From NCBI GenBank assembly GCA_965229685.1, contig OZ245920.1:930001-994000 (forward strand): a DNA stretch of 64,000 nt. The letters are read 5' to 3'. Below, one piece after another: positions 34,887 through 42,571 of the stretch. Position numbers and translations under genes: made by a program. The stretch comes from Pacificispira sp033344895 (GTDB lineage: Bacteria; Pseudomonadota; Alphaproteobacteria; UBA8366; Aestuariispiraceae). The notes under the pieces are model-generated. The model was not told the origin of the DNA. It ran no database searches and saw only the letters and a list, made by a program, of their open reading frames with translations. Position 1 is the stretch's first letter. The number at the start of each line of letters is the position of its first letter.

Positions 34887-34926
34887 AAAAAAGACGCGGA
34901 AGCAGGTTGCTTCCGCGTCTTTATCT
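34887..34926. terminator. Bidirectional intrinsic terminator
   Basis: A perfect 15-bp stem (aaagacgcggaagca / tgcttccgcgtcttt) with a three-base loop is flanked by A-run on one side and tttatctttt on the other, so it can stop both the helical-protein unit (plus) and asd (minus). Confidence 0.9.
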
Positions 34927-34946
34927 TTTCAGTGCCTTTGGGTCGA

Positions 34947-35963
34947 TCAGATCAGGCCGTCGGCGATCATGCGTTCGGCGATCTGGACCGTGTTGAGCGC
35001 GGCGCCCTTGCGCAGATTGTCGGAAACAACCCACATCGAGATGCCGTTGTCGATGGTCGAATCCTCGCGGATGCGCGAGATGTAGACGGCGTCTTCACCG
35101 GCGCATTCTTCCGGCGTGACGTAACCTTCATCCGCGCGGTGATCGACCACGACGCAGCCCTCGGCATTGCGCAGAAGTTCGCGCACTTCGTCGGCGCTGG
35201 CTTCCTTTTCCAGTTCCAGGTTCACGGCTTCGGCATGGCCGATGAAGACCGGAACACGCACGCAGGTGGCGTGAACCTTGATCTTGGGGTCGAGGATCTT
35301 CTTGGTTTCCACGACCATCTTCCACTCTTCCTTGGTGGCGCCGTCATCCATGAAGACGTCGATATGCGGAATGACGTTGAAGGCGATCTGCTTGGTGAAC
35401 TTGTGACGTTCCATCGGATCGTTCACGTAGACCGCGCGGGTCTGGTTGAACAATTCGTCCATGCCGGCCTTTCCGGAACCGGAAACCGACTGGTAGGTCG
35501 ACACGACGCAGCGCTTGATCCCGAAAGCCTCATGCACCGGCTTCATCGCCACGACCATCTGGATGGTCGAGCAGTTCGGGTTGGCAATGATGTTCTTCTT
35601 GCCGAAATCCTTCAGCGCATGCGGGTTCACTTCCGGCACGACCAGCGGCACGTCGGGATCCATACGGAAGTGCGAGGTGTTGTCGATGACGACGGCGCCG
35701 GCCGCAGCGGCTTTCGGTGAGTATTCCGCGCTGACCGATGCGCCGGGGGAGGAGAACACGATATCCGTGCCCTTGAAGTCGAAATGTTTCAGCGCCTGGG
35801 CCTTCAGCACCCGGTCTTCGCCATAGGACACTTCCTTGCCGATCGATGCTTCGGATGCCAGCGGCACGATCTCGTCCGCCGGGAAGTCCCGTTCAGCCAG
35901 AATCTTCATCATCTCCTGGCCGACATTGCCGGTGGCACCGACGACCGCAATCTTGTAACCCAT
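34947..35963 (-). CDS. asd: Aspartate-semialdehyde dehydrogenase
   Basis: 338 residues. KIAVVGATGNVGQEMMKIL binds NADP, NIIANPNCSTIQM holds the catalytic Cys, and VSTYQSVSGSGKAGMDEL and HATCVRVPVFIGHAEAV are the substrate Arg and His regions. The enzyme reduces aspartyl phosphate to aspartate semialdehyde, the branch point to lysine, methionine and threonine. The ATG has a gaaaggaat ribosome-binding site. Upstream on the same strand are a threonine-rich mini-ORF and a strong hairpin that may control its expression. Confidence 0.95.
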   Translation of the reverse strand: MGYKIAVVGATGNVGQEMMKILAERDFPADEIVPLASEASIGKEVSYGEDRVLKAQALKHFDFKGTDIVFSSPGASVSAEYSPKAAAAGAVVIDNTSHFRMDPDVPLVVPEVNPHALKDFGKKNIIANPNCSTIQMVVAMKPVHEAFGIKRCVVSTYQSVSGSGKAGMDELFNQTRAVYVNDPMERHKFTKQIAFNVIPHIDVFMDDGATKEEWKMVVETKKILDPKIKVHATCVRVPVFIGHAEAVNLELEKEASADEVRELLRNAEGCVVVDHRADEGYVTPEECAGEDAVYISRIREDSTIDNGISMWVVSDNLRKGAALNTVQIAERMIADGLI

Positions 35964-36058
35964 CTGTGTTATTCCTTTCTTTTTCTATGCGTCCCGCGGG
36001 CGGCGGTCCTCATTCTCAAAGTGGCTCTGGTTCAGAGTCGTCCTGGCCCGCATACGCT

Positions 36059-36083
36059 TCGGGCCGGGGTGACCCCGGCCCGA
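36059..36083 (-). promoter_or_regulatory. Candidate attenuator hairpin upstream of asd
   Basis: A perfect 11-bp GC-rich stem (tcgggccgggg / ccccggcccga) with a three-base loop lies between the threonine-rich mini-ORF and asd. A gaccccg element at 36112-36118 (minus strand sense), directly after the mini-ORF stop, is perfectly complementary to the cggggtc in the 5' arm and loop (36071-36077), so pairing there would prevent this hairpin. No T-run follows the hairpin on the minus strand, so stop of transcription by the intrinsic route is uncertain. Confidence 0.5.
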
Positions 36084-36121
36084 TGAAGCGATCTCGCTAT
36101 AGTCGGTTGCGCGGGGTCCGC

Positions 36122-36190
36122 CTAGACACCGGTCGTGGTTTTCGTGGTGGTTTTGGTCGTCATCATGTCGACCGTGGCGAACTTACGCAT
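36122..36190 (-). CDS. Threonine-rich leader peptide upstream of asd
   Basis: A 22-codon ORF starting MRKFATVDMM and ending in KTTTGV; nine of 22 residues are Thr, eight of them within ten codons. An aagga ribosome-binding site lies 10 bases before the ATG, and a promoter-like pair ttgcgg-17-taaggt lies about 50 bases further upstream. asd follows 158 bases downstream in the same direction. The layout parallels the E. coli thrL leader, where ribosome stalling at Thr codons selects between alternative RNA hairpins. A sensing role for threonyl-tRNA supply over asd is inferred, not shown; I know of no such leader described for this gene. Confidence 0.55.
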   Translation of the reverse strand: MRKFATVDMMTTKTTTKTTTGV

Positions 36191-36236
36191 TCCGACTACG
36201 TCCTTAAGACTTGCTCCACCGATTGGAAGCGGCGCA

Positions 36237-36265
36237 ACCTTAGTCCTGCATATATTGCACCGCAA
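36237..36265 (-). promoter_or_regulatory. Candidate sigma-70-type promoter for the asd leader
   Basis: Minus strand ttgcgg (36260-36265), a 17-base spacer and taaggt (36237-36242). The predicted start of transcription, near 36230, precedes the leader ATG by about 40 bases. It overlaps the region where the divergent MBL gene must also have its promoter. Confidence 0.4.
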
Positions 36266-36292
36266 GAGATAATTCCAGTATGGTGTGGGGGC

Positions 36293-37153
36293 ATGACGGT
36301 ACACATCGACGCAGCTTTCGACGACGCGACCAAGACAGTCAGTTACATCGTTTCCGACCCCTCTTCCGGTCGGGCCGCCATCGTCGACAGTGTGCTGGAC
36401 TACGACCCGGCTTCGGGAAGAACCGGGACGGAAGGGGCCGACGCCCTGATCGCCAAGGTCGAAGCCGCGGGGCTGACGGTCGACTACATCCTGGAGACCC
36501 ATATCCATGCGGACCATCTGTCCGCGGCGCTCTATCTGAAGGAGCGGCTGGGAGCGCCGATCTGTGTCGGCGACCGTGTGGGCGTCGTTCAGGAAACCTT
36601 CCGCGATGTCTATAATCTGGGCCGGGGCTTTCCCTGCGACGGATCCCAGTTCGACCGGCTGCTGGCCGACGGTGAACGCCTGGCGCTGGGAACACTGGAA
36701 TTCGAGGTGATGCATGTCCCGGGGCACACGCCGGCCTGCGTCGCCTATCGCATCGAAGATGCGCTGCTGACCGGGGATACATTGTTCATGCCCGATTTCG
36801 GGTCGGCGCGATGCGATTTTCCAGGTGGCGATGCCCGCGAACTCTATCGTTCCGTCTCGCGCATTCTGTCGCTGCCGCCTGAAACGCGCCTGTTTCTGTG
36901 CCACGATTATGCACCGGGCGGCCGCGACTATGTCTGGGAAACGACGGTCGGCGAGCAGCGCGAAAAGAACATCCACATGCGGGACGGGACGACGGAAGAC
37001 CAGTTCGTTGCCTTCCGGGAGGCGCGGGACCGCACCCTGACCATGCCGGTCCTGATCCTGCCTTCCGTCCAGGTCAACATCCGCGCCGGGCGGATGCCGG
37101 AACCCGATGACAACGGCACTTCTTACCTAAAGATTCCCCTGAACCGCTTCTGA
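36293..37153 (+). CDS. MBL-fold metallo-hydrolase, persulfide-dioxygenase-like
   Basis: 286 residues from the ATG 36293, with gggggc just upstream. ETHIHADHLSAAL is the H-x-H-x-D-H metal motif of the metallo-beta-lactamase fold; HVPGHTPACVAY, LLTGDTLFMPDFG and LFLCHDYAPGGRDY supply the remaining ligands, spaced as in ETHE1-like persulfide dioxygenases and Blh proteins. C-terminal segments (GEQREKNIHMR) agree with that group. A role in sulfide or persulfide oxidation is likely but unproven. It overlaps the convergent cupin gene by 27 bases. Confidence 0.8.
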   Translation: MTVHIDAAFDDATKTVSYIVSDPSSGRAAIVDSVLDYDPASGRTGTEGADALIAKVEAAGLTVDYILETHIHADHLSAALYLKERLGAPICVGDRVGVVQETFRDVYNLGRGFPCDGSQFDRLLADGERLALGTLEFEVMHVPGHTPACVAYRIEDALLTGDTLFMPDFGSARCDFPGGDARELYRSVSRILSLPPETRLFLCHDYAPGGRDYVWETTVGEQREKNIHMRDGTTEDQFVAFREARDRTLTMPVLILPSVQVNIRAGRMPEPDDNGTSYLKIPLNRF

Positions 37154-37810
37154 TGGCGGCAGATGTCCGGTCTTCATCCAGAACCGGGCACCGTCACGTC
37201 CACCGTTGACAGAGAGCTTTCCGCCGGCTGGAAGGCGGATCCAGCTGTGCACGGGCAGGGTTTCGCCGTCGTGGAGAAGCGTCCCTTGCAGGATCAAAAG
37301 CTCGGCACCGCCGGGCAGGTCTTGTTGCAACTCTTCGGCAGGGCCGAGTTGTTCGACCGTCACCGTTTCCGTTCTGAAGTCGTGCAGGGGCAGGCTATGA
37401 CGCCCCATCGCGCGAACGGGCGCACCGGCCATGCTGTCGTCGACGTCGATGGTGACCGGTGTCAGGTCCTCAGGGTGGAATTGCCGCAATTTCACGAAGA
37501 TCGTGCAGCCGTTCGGCACGTCGGGACGGTGTGCACTGCCCGGCGGATTTCGAACATAAGTCCCTGTCGGGTAGCACCCATGCTCATCGGCAAAGACGCC
37601 GTCCAGCACGAGAAACTCTTCGCCCAGATCATGACGATGAGGTTTGAAATCGCTGCCCGGACGATACCGCACTATCGAGGTCGCCCTGGCCACCTCGTCG
37701 CCGATCCGGTCCAGCATCTGGCGATCGACACCGGCTTGCGGAGAGTGGATCCACTCCCGATCCGTCGGGCGCAGCACAACCGTTCGATTGAAATCGGCAT
37801 TCACTTTCAT
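37127..37810 (-). CDS. ChrR-type bicupin protein
   Basis: 227 residues from ATG 37808-37810. Two cupin domains are seen: the first, EWIHSPQAGVDRQMLDRIG...FKPHRHDLGEEFLVLDGVF...YVRNPPGSAHRPDVPNGCTIFVKL, follows the ChrR cupin-like pattern (H-x-H-x4-E-E ... H); the second is less conserved (GGAELLILQGTLLHDGE). The N-terminal zinc-binding anti-sigma domain of ChrR itself is missing, so it is a stand-alone sensor or enzyme. It is divergent from a TetR-type gene with two shared operator-like sites, suggesting repression by that protein. Confidence 0.8.
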   Translation of the reverse strand: MKVNADFNRTVVLRPTDREWIHSPQAGVDRQMLDRIGDEVARATSIVRYRPGSDFKPHRHDLGEEFLVLDGVFADEHGCYPTGTYVRNPPGSAHRPDVPNGCTIFVKLRQFHPEDLTPVTIDVDDSMAGAPVRAMGRHSLPLHDFRTETVTVEQLGPAEELQQDLPGGAELLILQGTLLHDGETLPVHSWIRLPAGGKLSVNGGRDGARFWMKTGHLPPSEAVQGNL

Positions 37811-37886
37811 CGGCGATCTCCCATCTGTTGGTCGGCTGTGACGGGTGAAGTCAGACCCGATTCCATAGTCTTTCACGGATATTACA

Positions 37887-37906
37887 AACCTATCCATAGA
37901 TAGGTT
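37887..37906. promoter_or_regulatory. Putative TetR operator 1
   Basis: Arms aacctatc / gataggtt are perfect over 8 bp around a four-base centre. It lies between the ChrR-type cupin gene and the TetR-type gene. Confidence 0.6.
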
Positions 37907-37944
37907 TTTGCGTCGCTTGAACAAGGCAGACTGCAGCGCTAATT

Positions 37945-37964
37945 TACCGATTGATAGATAGGAA
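37945..37964. promoter_or_regulatory. Putative TetR operator 2
   Basis: taccgattgatagataggaa shares 14 of 20 positions with operator 1 (core atagatagg). It begins 58 bases further on, just ahead of the TetR-type start codon. Confidence 0.5.
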
Positions 37965-37975
37965 ATGACGGTCCG

Positions 37976-38515
37976 ATGAAGCGCGGCGAAGCACGGGAAC
38001 GCATTCTGGATGCTGGCGAGTCTCTGGTTCGGCAGCACGGACTTAACGGTGTCAGTTTCAGGGACCTCGCCGATCAGGTCGGTGTGAAGAGTGCGAGTGT
38101 TCACTATCATTTTCCGACCAAGGATGACTTTCTGCTGGTCCTGTCCCAGCGGTATTGCCGCAGATTTCTGAGCGCTGCCGAGGAAGCCTTGTCGACCGGG
38201 GCGTCGGTTCCGGACAAGGTGCGCGGATATTCGAACCTCTTCCTGACCGCCTTTGCCCAGGACGGCCGCATGTGTCTGTGCGGCATCCTGGCGGCCGAGG
38301 CGGCGGACTTGGCGGACCCGGTTCGAAAGGAAATCGCGACCTTCTTCGATGCCAATATAGGGCTGTTGAAAGGGGTCTTGGGCGACGCGTCAGAGGCGCG
38401 GTTCGTGTTGACGTCTCTGGAAGGGGCCATGCTGATGGCCCGGGTGGAGAAATCGCCGCAGCACCTGGAAAGCACGGCCCGGGACCTTGTCGACCGTTAC
38501 CGGAGGAAGGGGTGA
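37976..38515 (+). CDS. TetR/AcrR-family regulator
   Basis: 179 residues. The N-terminal helix-turn-helix is typical: REARERILDAGESLVRQHGLNGVSFRDLADQVGVKSASVHYHFPTKDDFLLVL. The C-terminal ligand domain includes two Cys close together (RMCLCGILAAE), which is like TetR members in Rhodospirillales with sensing of an electrophile or redox change. Its stop overlaps the GTG start of the acetyltransferase gene, so both are made together, and the two dyads in the divergent region suggest autoregulation plus control of the bicupin gene. Confidence 0.85.
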   Translation: MKRGEARERILDAGESLVRQHGLNGVSFRDLADQVGVKSASVHYHFPTKDDFLLVLSQRYCRRFLSAAEEALSTGASVPDKVRGYSNLFLTAFAQDGRMCLCGILAAEAADLADPVRKEIATFFDANIGLLKGVLGDASEARFVLTSLEGAMLMARVEKSPQHLESTARDLVDRYRRKG

Positions 38516-39174
38516 GCGCGCCGGATCCGGATCGCCGGTATCCGATGCCGGGCGTGCCGCGCCTCGGGTTTCTGAAGAACTTTATCGACAATCCCCGAAT
38601 TCTTGTCGGGGACTATACCTATTACGACGATCCGGCCGGCCCGGGACGGTTTGAAGATCGGGTGCTCTATCATTTCGATTTCGAAGAAGACCGGCTGATC
38701 ATCGGCAAGTTCTGCCAGATCGCGGCTGAACCGACATTTCTGATGAACGGCGCCAACCATCGCACCAATGGCATTTCGGCCTTTCCCTTCGTGATCTTCG
38801 GCGCGGATTGGACCGGCCGCTTCGACGGCGAAACCGATTTTCCGAGCCGGGGCGATCTGGTCATCGGTAACGACGTCTGGATTGGGTACGGCGCGACCTT
38901 CCTGCCCGGTGTGACGGTGGGGCACGGCGCCATCGTGGCGGCCCGTGCGGTCGTGGCCACCGATGTCCCGCCCTACACCATCGTCGCCGGCAATCCGGCG
39001 AAACCCGTCCGACAGCGCTTTTCCGATGGTGATGTGGAAACGCTGTTGCGGCTGGCATGGTGGGACTGGCCGGTCGACCGGATCACAGAGGCGATCCCCT
39101 TGATCTGTGCCGGGGATGTCGCGGCGCTGGAAGCCTTCGCGTCACGGGCCGGCCTGGCGGGCAACGGTCCTTAG
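38512..39174 (+). CDS. Hexapeptide-repeat acetyltransferase (Vat/CatB type)
   Basis: 220 residues from the GTG at 38512 (ggaggaagg ahead of it), overlapping the TetR stop. The left-handed beta-helix signature is IGNDVWIGYGATFLPGVTVGHGAIVAARAVV, and MNGANHRTNGISAFPF holds the catalytic His of xenobiotic acetyltransferases. Members acetylate chloramphenicol, streptogramins or sugars. Given TetR control, a detoxification role is possible; the real acceptor is unknown. Confidence 0.83.
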   Translation: MSAPDPDRRYPMPGVPRLGFLKNFIDNPRILVGDYTYYDDPAGPGRFEDRVLYHFDFEEDRLIIGKFCQIAAEPTFLMNGANHRTNGISAFPFVIFGADWTGRFDGETDFPSRGDLVIGNDVWIGYGATFLPGVTVGHGAIVAARAVVATDVPPYTIVAGNPAKPVRQRFSDGDVETLLRLAWWDWPVDRITEAIPLICAGDVAALEAFASRAGLAGNGP

Positions 39175-39177
39175 AGT

Positions 39178-39807
39178 TCAGCGCCGAGACAGTCGGGTGA
39201 GATGCCGGTCGTGGAGCCGCGGCAGCAGAAGCTGCGCCGCCACCGCGCCGATCAGGGCCAATGCCATGTCCTTCTGCGCATCCCAGATATCGCCCTGACT
39301 GCCCAGAAAGTCCGCCGCACCATCGGCCGCGATCTCGGCGGCAATCCATTCGATCAGTTCATAGGCCGCGCTTATGCCGAGGACGGACAGGGTAAGGATT
39401 GCGAACAGCCAGCCGCCGCGCTTCAGCGGGGTCAGGCGCAGCAGCAGTTCACGGGCGGCAATGGCGGGCACGAACCCCTGGGCAAAATGGCCCAGCCGGT
39501 CATAGTGGTTCCGGCTGAGGTCGAAGGCATCGCGCGCCCACTCGCCGACCGGGACCAGCGCGTAGGTGTAGTGGGCGCCGACCAGCAGGATGACGGCATG
39601 CAGCCAGATCAGGACATAGAGGACAGGCGTCAGCGGAAAGCGTCGCCAGGTGGCAGCAAGGATCGGTACCGCCAGAAGGACCGGGGCGGCTTCCATCCAC
39701 CAGGTTGCCCGATCATACGGGCCAACCCAGGACCAGATCAGCACCGGTACAAGCGCCGCACACAGGGCTGCGGGCAGGAGCGGTGCCGATCTGCTGGGGG
39801 CCGACAT
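39178..39807 (-). CDS. DUF2238 (YjdF-type) membrane protein
   Basis: 209 residues from ATG 39805-39807, which overlaps the leuB stop (TGATG). It has about six hydrophobic helices and the family motifs HYTYALVPVGEW, NHYDRLGHFAQGF, SAAYELIEWI and FLGSQGDIWDAQKDMALAL, with conserved acidic and His residues facing the membrane. Function unknown in the family. Co-transcription with leuB looks incidental. Confidence 0.8.
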   Translation of the reverse strand: MSAPSRSAPLLPAALCAALVPVLIWSWVGPYDRATWWMEAAPVLLAVPILAATWRRFPLTPVLYVLIWLHAVILLVGAHYTYALVPVGEWARDAFDLSRNHYDRLGHFAQGFVPAIAARELLLRLTPLKRGGWLFAILTLSVLGISAAYELIEWIAAEIAADGAADFLGSQGDIWDAQKDMALALIGAVAAQLLLPRLHDRHLTRLSRR

Positions 39808-40919
39808 CAGGCTGCCAGCTTGTCCAGTTCCGCGACGACGGCATCGCCCATCTGGCCGGTCGACACGGCTTCGCAACCCGGTGTCATGATGTCCAGCGTG
39901 CGCTTGCCGGTGTTCAGGACTTCTTGAGCCGCCTTTTCGACCAGATCGGCATCCTCACCCAGATCGAAGCTGTAGCGCAATGCCATGGCAAAGCTCAGCA
40001 GCATGGCCATCGGGTTGGCCTTGCCCTGGCCGGCAATGTCGGGGGCCGAACCGTGCACCGGCTCATACAGTGCCTTGCGACGGCCGGTCGCGTCCACCGC
40101 ACCCAGGGATGCGGACGGCAGCATGCCCAGCGAGCCGGTCAGCATTGCCGCGACATCCGACAAGAGGTCGCCGAACAGGTTATCCGTCACGATAACGTCG
40201 AACTGCTTCGGATTGCGAACAAGCTGCATGGCGCAGTTGTCGGCCAGCACGTTGCTCAGTTCGATATCGTCGTAACCGCCTGATTTGTGAACCTCGGCGA
40301 CGGTCTGGCGCCAGAAGACACCCGTCTTCATGACATTGGCCTTTTCCGACGACGCCACCTTCTTGTTGCGCTTGCGGGCCAGGTCGAAAGCGACCTCGGC
40401 CACCCGCACGATCTCGTCACGGGTATAGGACTGCGTATCGATGCAGCGCTCCTGACCTTCCCAGGTCTGCATGCCGCGCGGTTCGCCGAAGTAAACCCCG
40501 GCAGTCAGTTCACGCACGATCATGATGTCCAGGCCGCGTACGACTTCGGGCTTCAGGGTCGAGGCATCCAGCAGCGCATCGAAGGTGACGGCCGGACGCA
40601 GATTGGCGAACAGGTCCATCTCCTTGCGCAGGCGCAGAAGCCCGGCTTCCGGCCGCGCGTCCCAGCCTAGATTGTCGTATTGCGGGCCGCCGACAGCGCC
40701 GAACAGGACGGCATCGGCGTTTTGGGCCTTGTCCATGGCTTCGTCAGTCAGCGGGGTGCCGTGCGCGTCGTAGGCCGCGCCGCCGACCAGGTCTTCCGTG
40801 ATGTCGAAGGTCACGGCGCGGCGCTTGTCCATCCAGTCGACGACCTTGCGAATCTCGGAGCAGACCTCGGGACCGATTCCGTCACCCGGCAGCATGAGAA
40901 GCGTTTTGTTGGAAGCCAT
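39807..40919 (-). CDS. leuB: 3-isopropylmalate dehydrogenase
   Basis: 370 residues. LLMLPGDGIGPEV at the N-terminus, GAVGGPQYDNL, IVRELTAGVYFGEPRG, and NLFGDLLSDVAAMLTGSLGMLPSASLG with the metal Asp residues, then YEPVHGSAPDIAGQGKANP for NAD binding. It oxidises and decarboxylates 3-isopropylmalate in leucine synthesis. leuCD are not adjacent in this window. Between its start and the divergent GFA gene lie 175 bases without a recognised leader peptide. Confidence 0.95.
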   Translation of the reverse strand: MASNKTLLMLPGDGIGPEVCSEIRKVVDWMDKRRAVTFDITEDLVGGAAYDAHGTPLTDEAMDKAQNADAVLFGAVGGPQYDNLGWDARPEAGLLRLRKEMDLFANLRPAVTFDALLDASTLKPEVVRGLDIMIVRELTAGVYFGEPRGMQTWEGQERCIDTQSYTRDEIVRVAEVAFDLARKRNKKVASSEKANVMKTGVFWRQTVAEVHKSGGYDDIELSNVLADNCAMQLVRNPKQFDVIVTDNLFGDLLSDVAAMLTGSLGMLPSASLGAVDATGRRKALYEPVHGSAPDIAGQGKANPMAMLLSFAMALRYSFDLGEDADLVEKAAQEVLNTGKRTLDIMTPGCEAVSTGQMGDAVVAELDKLAA

Positions 40920-41094
40920 GTCGGCACTCTCCCTGAAATATTCGGAAATTGTTCCGGCGCGGTTTTACCGTCCTGGAAAGCCAGAGAAAAGTGACTTGTC
41001 GGCGACGCCGGGTCGCAAGACTTGCGAAATGAGCATTGTCCGCGGCACCCGCACCCGGGCACACTAGGCGAACCAAGCAATCGGACTGGAAATC

Positions 41095-41505
41095 ATGAGC
41101 GACAAAGCAAGCTATTCGGGGCGCTGCCTGTGCGGGGCAATCCAGTATGAGGTTCGCGGCCCCATGGACGATGTGCATATGTGTCACTGTGGGCAATGCC
41201 GTCGTCAAAGCGGCCACTTCACCGCCGCCACCGGTGCGGCGCGACGCGACTTCACTCTCAACGACCCCTCCGGCGCGCTGGTCTGGTTCGACTCCTCGGA
41301 CTTTGCGAAGCGGGGGTTCTGCGGGCGCTGCGGGTCGAATCTGTTCTGGGACGATGGCGGTGCCGCGATCAGCATCAACGCCGGCAGTCTGGATTCGCCG
41401 ACCGGCCTGCGCACCGATTGTCACATCTTTGTCGCGGACAAGGGCGATTACTATGAGATCGCTGACGGGCTGCCGCAGTTCCGTCGCTCGGCGGAGGAAG
41501 GCTGA
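41095..41505 (+). CDS. GFA-family zinc protein
   Basis: 136 residues. Zinc-binding Cys groups are SGRCLCGAIQYEV, MCHCGQCRRQSG and GFCGRCGSNLFW, the standard pattern of glutathione-dependent formaldehyde-activating (GFA/Gfa1-like) proteins, though most family members have no proven role in formaldehyde metabolism. Cytoplasmic. It is followed three bases later by a GNAT-type gene. Given serine-cycle genes 25 kb away a C1 link is tempting but unsupported. Confidence 0.85.
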   Translation: MSDKASYSGRCLCGAIQYEVRGPMDDVHMCHCGQCRRQSGHFTAATGAARRDFTLNDPSGALVWFDSSDFAKRGFCGRCGSNLFWDDGGAAISINAGSLDSPTGLRTDCHIFVADKGDYYEIADGLPQFRRSAEEG

Positions 41506-41508
41506 CAC

Positions 41509-41991
41509 GTGGCCGGGGACCGGGGCGGATTGGCGGCTTTCGACCTGATACGAGCAATGCCGGAAGACGCAGAGGCCGTTTCGGACCTTTACCTGACGTC
41601 ACGTGCGGCCATGATGCCTGACTTGCGCCCGGTCCATGACGATACCGCGACCCGACGCTGGATTGCGTGCTGCATGATACCGGATCTTGAGGTCTGGTTG
41701 GCGCGCGAAGCGGAGAGCCGTTCGATTCTCGGAATTCTGGCGTTGGATGGTGATTTCATCGACCAACTCTACGTGCACCCTGACCGTTTTCGGCAAGGCA
41801 TTGGCCGCGGCCTCATCGAACATGCGAAACGGTGTCGCCCGGAGGGCCTGTCGCTGTATTGCTTCAGCCGGAACAGTTCCGCCCTCCGTTTCTATGTGGC
41901 CATGGCGTTCGAGCTGGTGCTCGAAAGGGATGGTCGTTTCAATGAGGAAGGGGAACCGGATTGCCTCTACCGCTGGCGTCGCAGCCCGTAG
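41509..41991 (+). CDS. GNAT-family N-acetyltransferase
   Basis: 160 residues from the GTG at 41509 (ggaggaaggctgacac ahead of it, partly inside the GFA gene). The acetyl-CoA motif is IDQLYVHPDRFRQGIGRGLIEHA (R/Q-x-x-G-x-G), followed by LSLYCFSRNSSALRFYVAMAFELV. It acetylates an amine; the substrate is unknown. The gene ends eight bases from the convergent coiled-coil gene. Confidence 0.82.
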   Translation: MAGDRGGLAAFDLIRAMPEDAEAVSDLYLTSRAAMMPDLRPVHDDTATRRWIACCMIPDLEVWLAREAESRSILGILALDGDFIDQLYVHPDRFRQGIGRGLIEHAKRCRPEGLSLYCFSRNSSALRFYVAMAFELVLERDGRFNEEGEPDCLYRWRRSP

Positions 41992-41998
41992 TGCAATG

Positions 41999-42337
41999 TC
42001 AGGCGCGCCGGCGTGAGGACAGACGCTCCTCATCGAGGCCGTATCGGTAGATCTCACGCTGCGTAGGAGGGGCATTTTCAAGGTCGCCGTCGCGACCTGC
42101 TGCGACAGTCATGGTGTCGGCGAGCGACCTGGACTGATCGCCGACCTGTCCGACCAGACGCCCTAGGCGGCCCATCTTTCGGTCAAATGCGACCATGCGT
42201 GCCCGCAAGGCCCGCATCTCGTGATCCAGGTCAGAAATCGTGCCGTTGAACTCTTCCTGCGTCTCACGCATGCGTTCGATCGCATCGGTCAGTGTCTTCA
42301 TCAGGTGCGGCCAAGGCTTTCTGTCATTTTGCAGCAT
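41999..42337 (-). CDS. Small coiled-coil protein
   Basis: About 112 residues if started at ATG 42335-42337; another ATG at 42299-42301 would give 100. No ribosome-binding site clearly decides between them. The sequence is a continuous amphipathic helix (TLTDAIERMRETQEEFNGTISDLDHEMRALRARMVAFDRKM) followed by a charged tail (LSSRRRA). No family recognised. The upstream region is AT-rich and shared with a divergent LysE gene. Confidence 0.5.
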   Translation of the reverse strand: MLQNDRKPWPHLMKTLTDAIERMRETQEEFNGTISDLDHEMRALRARMVAFDRKMGRLGRLVGQVGDQSRSLADTMTVAAGRDGDLENAPPTQREIYRYGLDEERLSSRRRA

Positions 42338-42411
42338 CACTGAAACAATGTGCTTGCTGTGATTATCTTGCTGGCAACCTTCGAATGCCAAAATTATTAA
42401 GTGTTTCGGGC

Positions 42412-42428
42412 GGTACTTCGATAGTACC
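42412..42428. repeat. Small inverted repeat in the divergent region before a LysE gene
   Basis: Arms ggtac / gtacc around ttcgata, in an AT-rich 234-base stretch (42338-42571) between divergent genes. It may be an operator; nothing else is recognised there. Confidence 0.25.
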
Positions 42429-42571
42429 AAACGAAATATGTTCAGATATCGAACGAAATTCCCTTTAGTGTTGTTAAAAATTCAGCGTAAAAACCGTAAG
42501 AAAGTGAAGCTGTTCATTTCGGAACAACTTGCCTATAGCACCATGATCAACTTCCTCTCGTCGGAAACCCC

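Noticed and set aside
36122..36976. 284-codon minus-strand frame ending with the Thr-rich stretch
   Set aside because: Most of it is antisense to the MBL gene; only the 22 codons from 36190, in intergenic DNA with their own ribosome-binding site, were kept.
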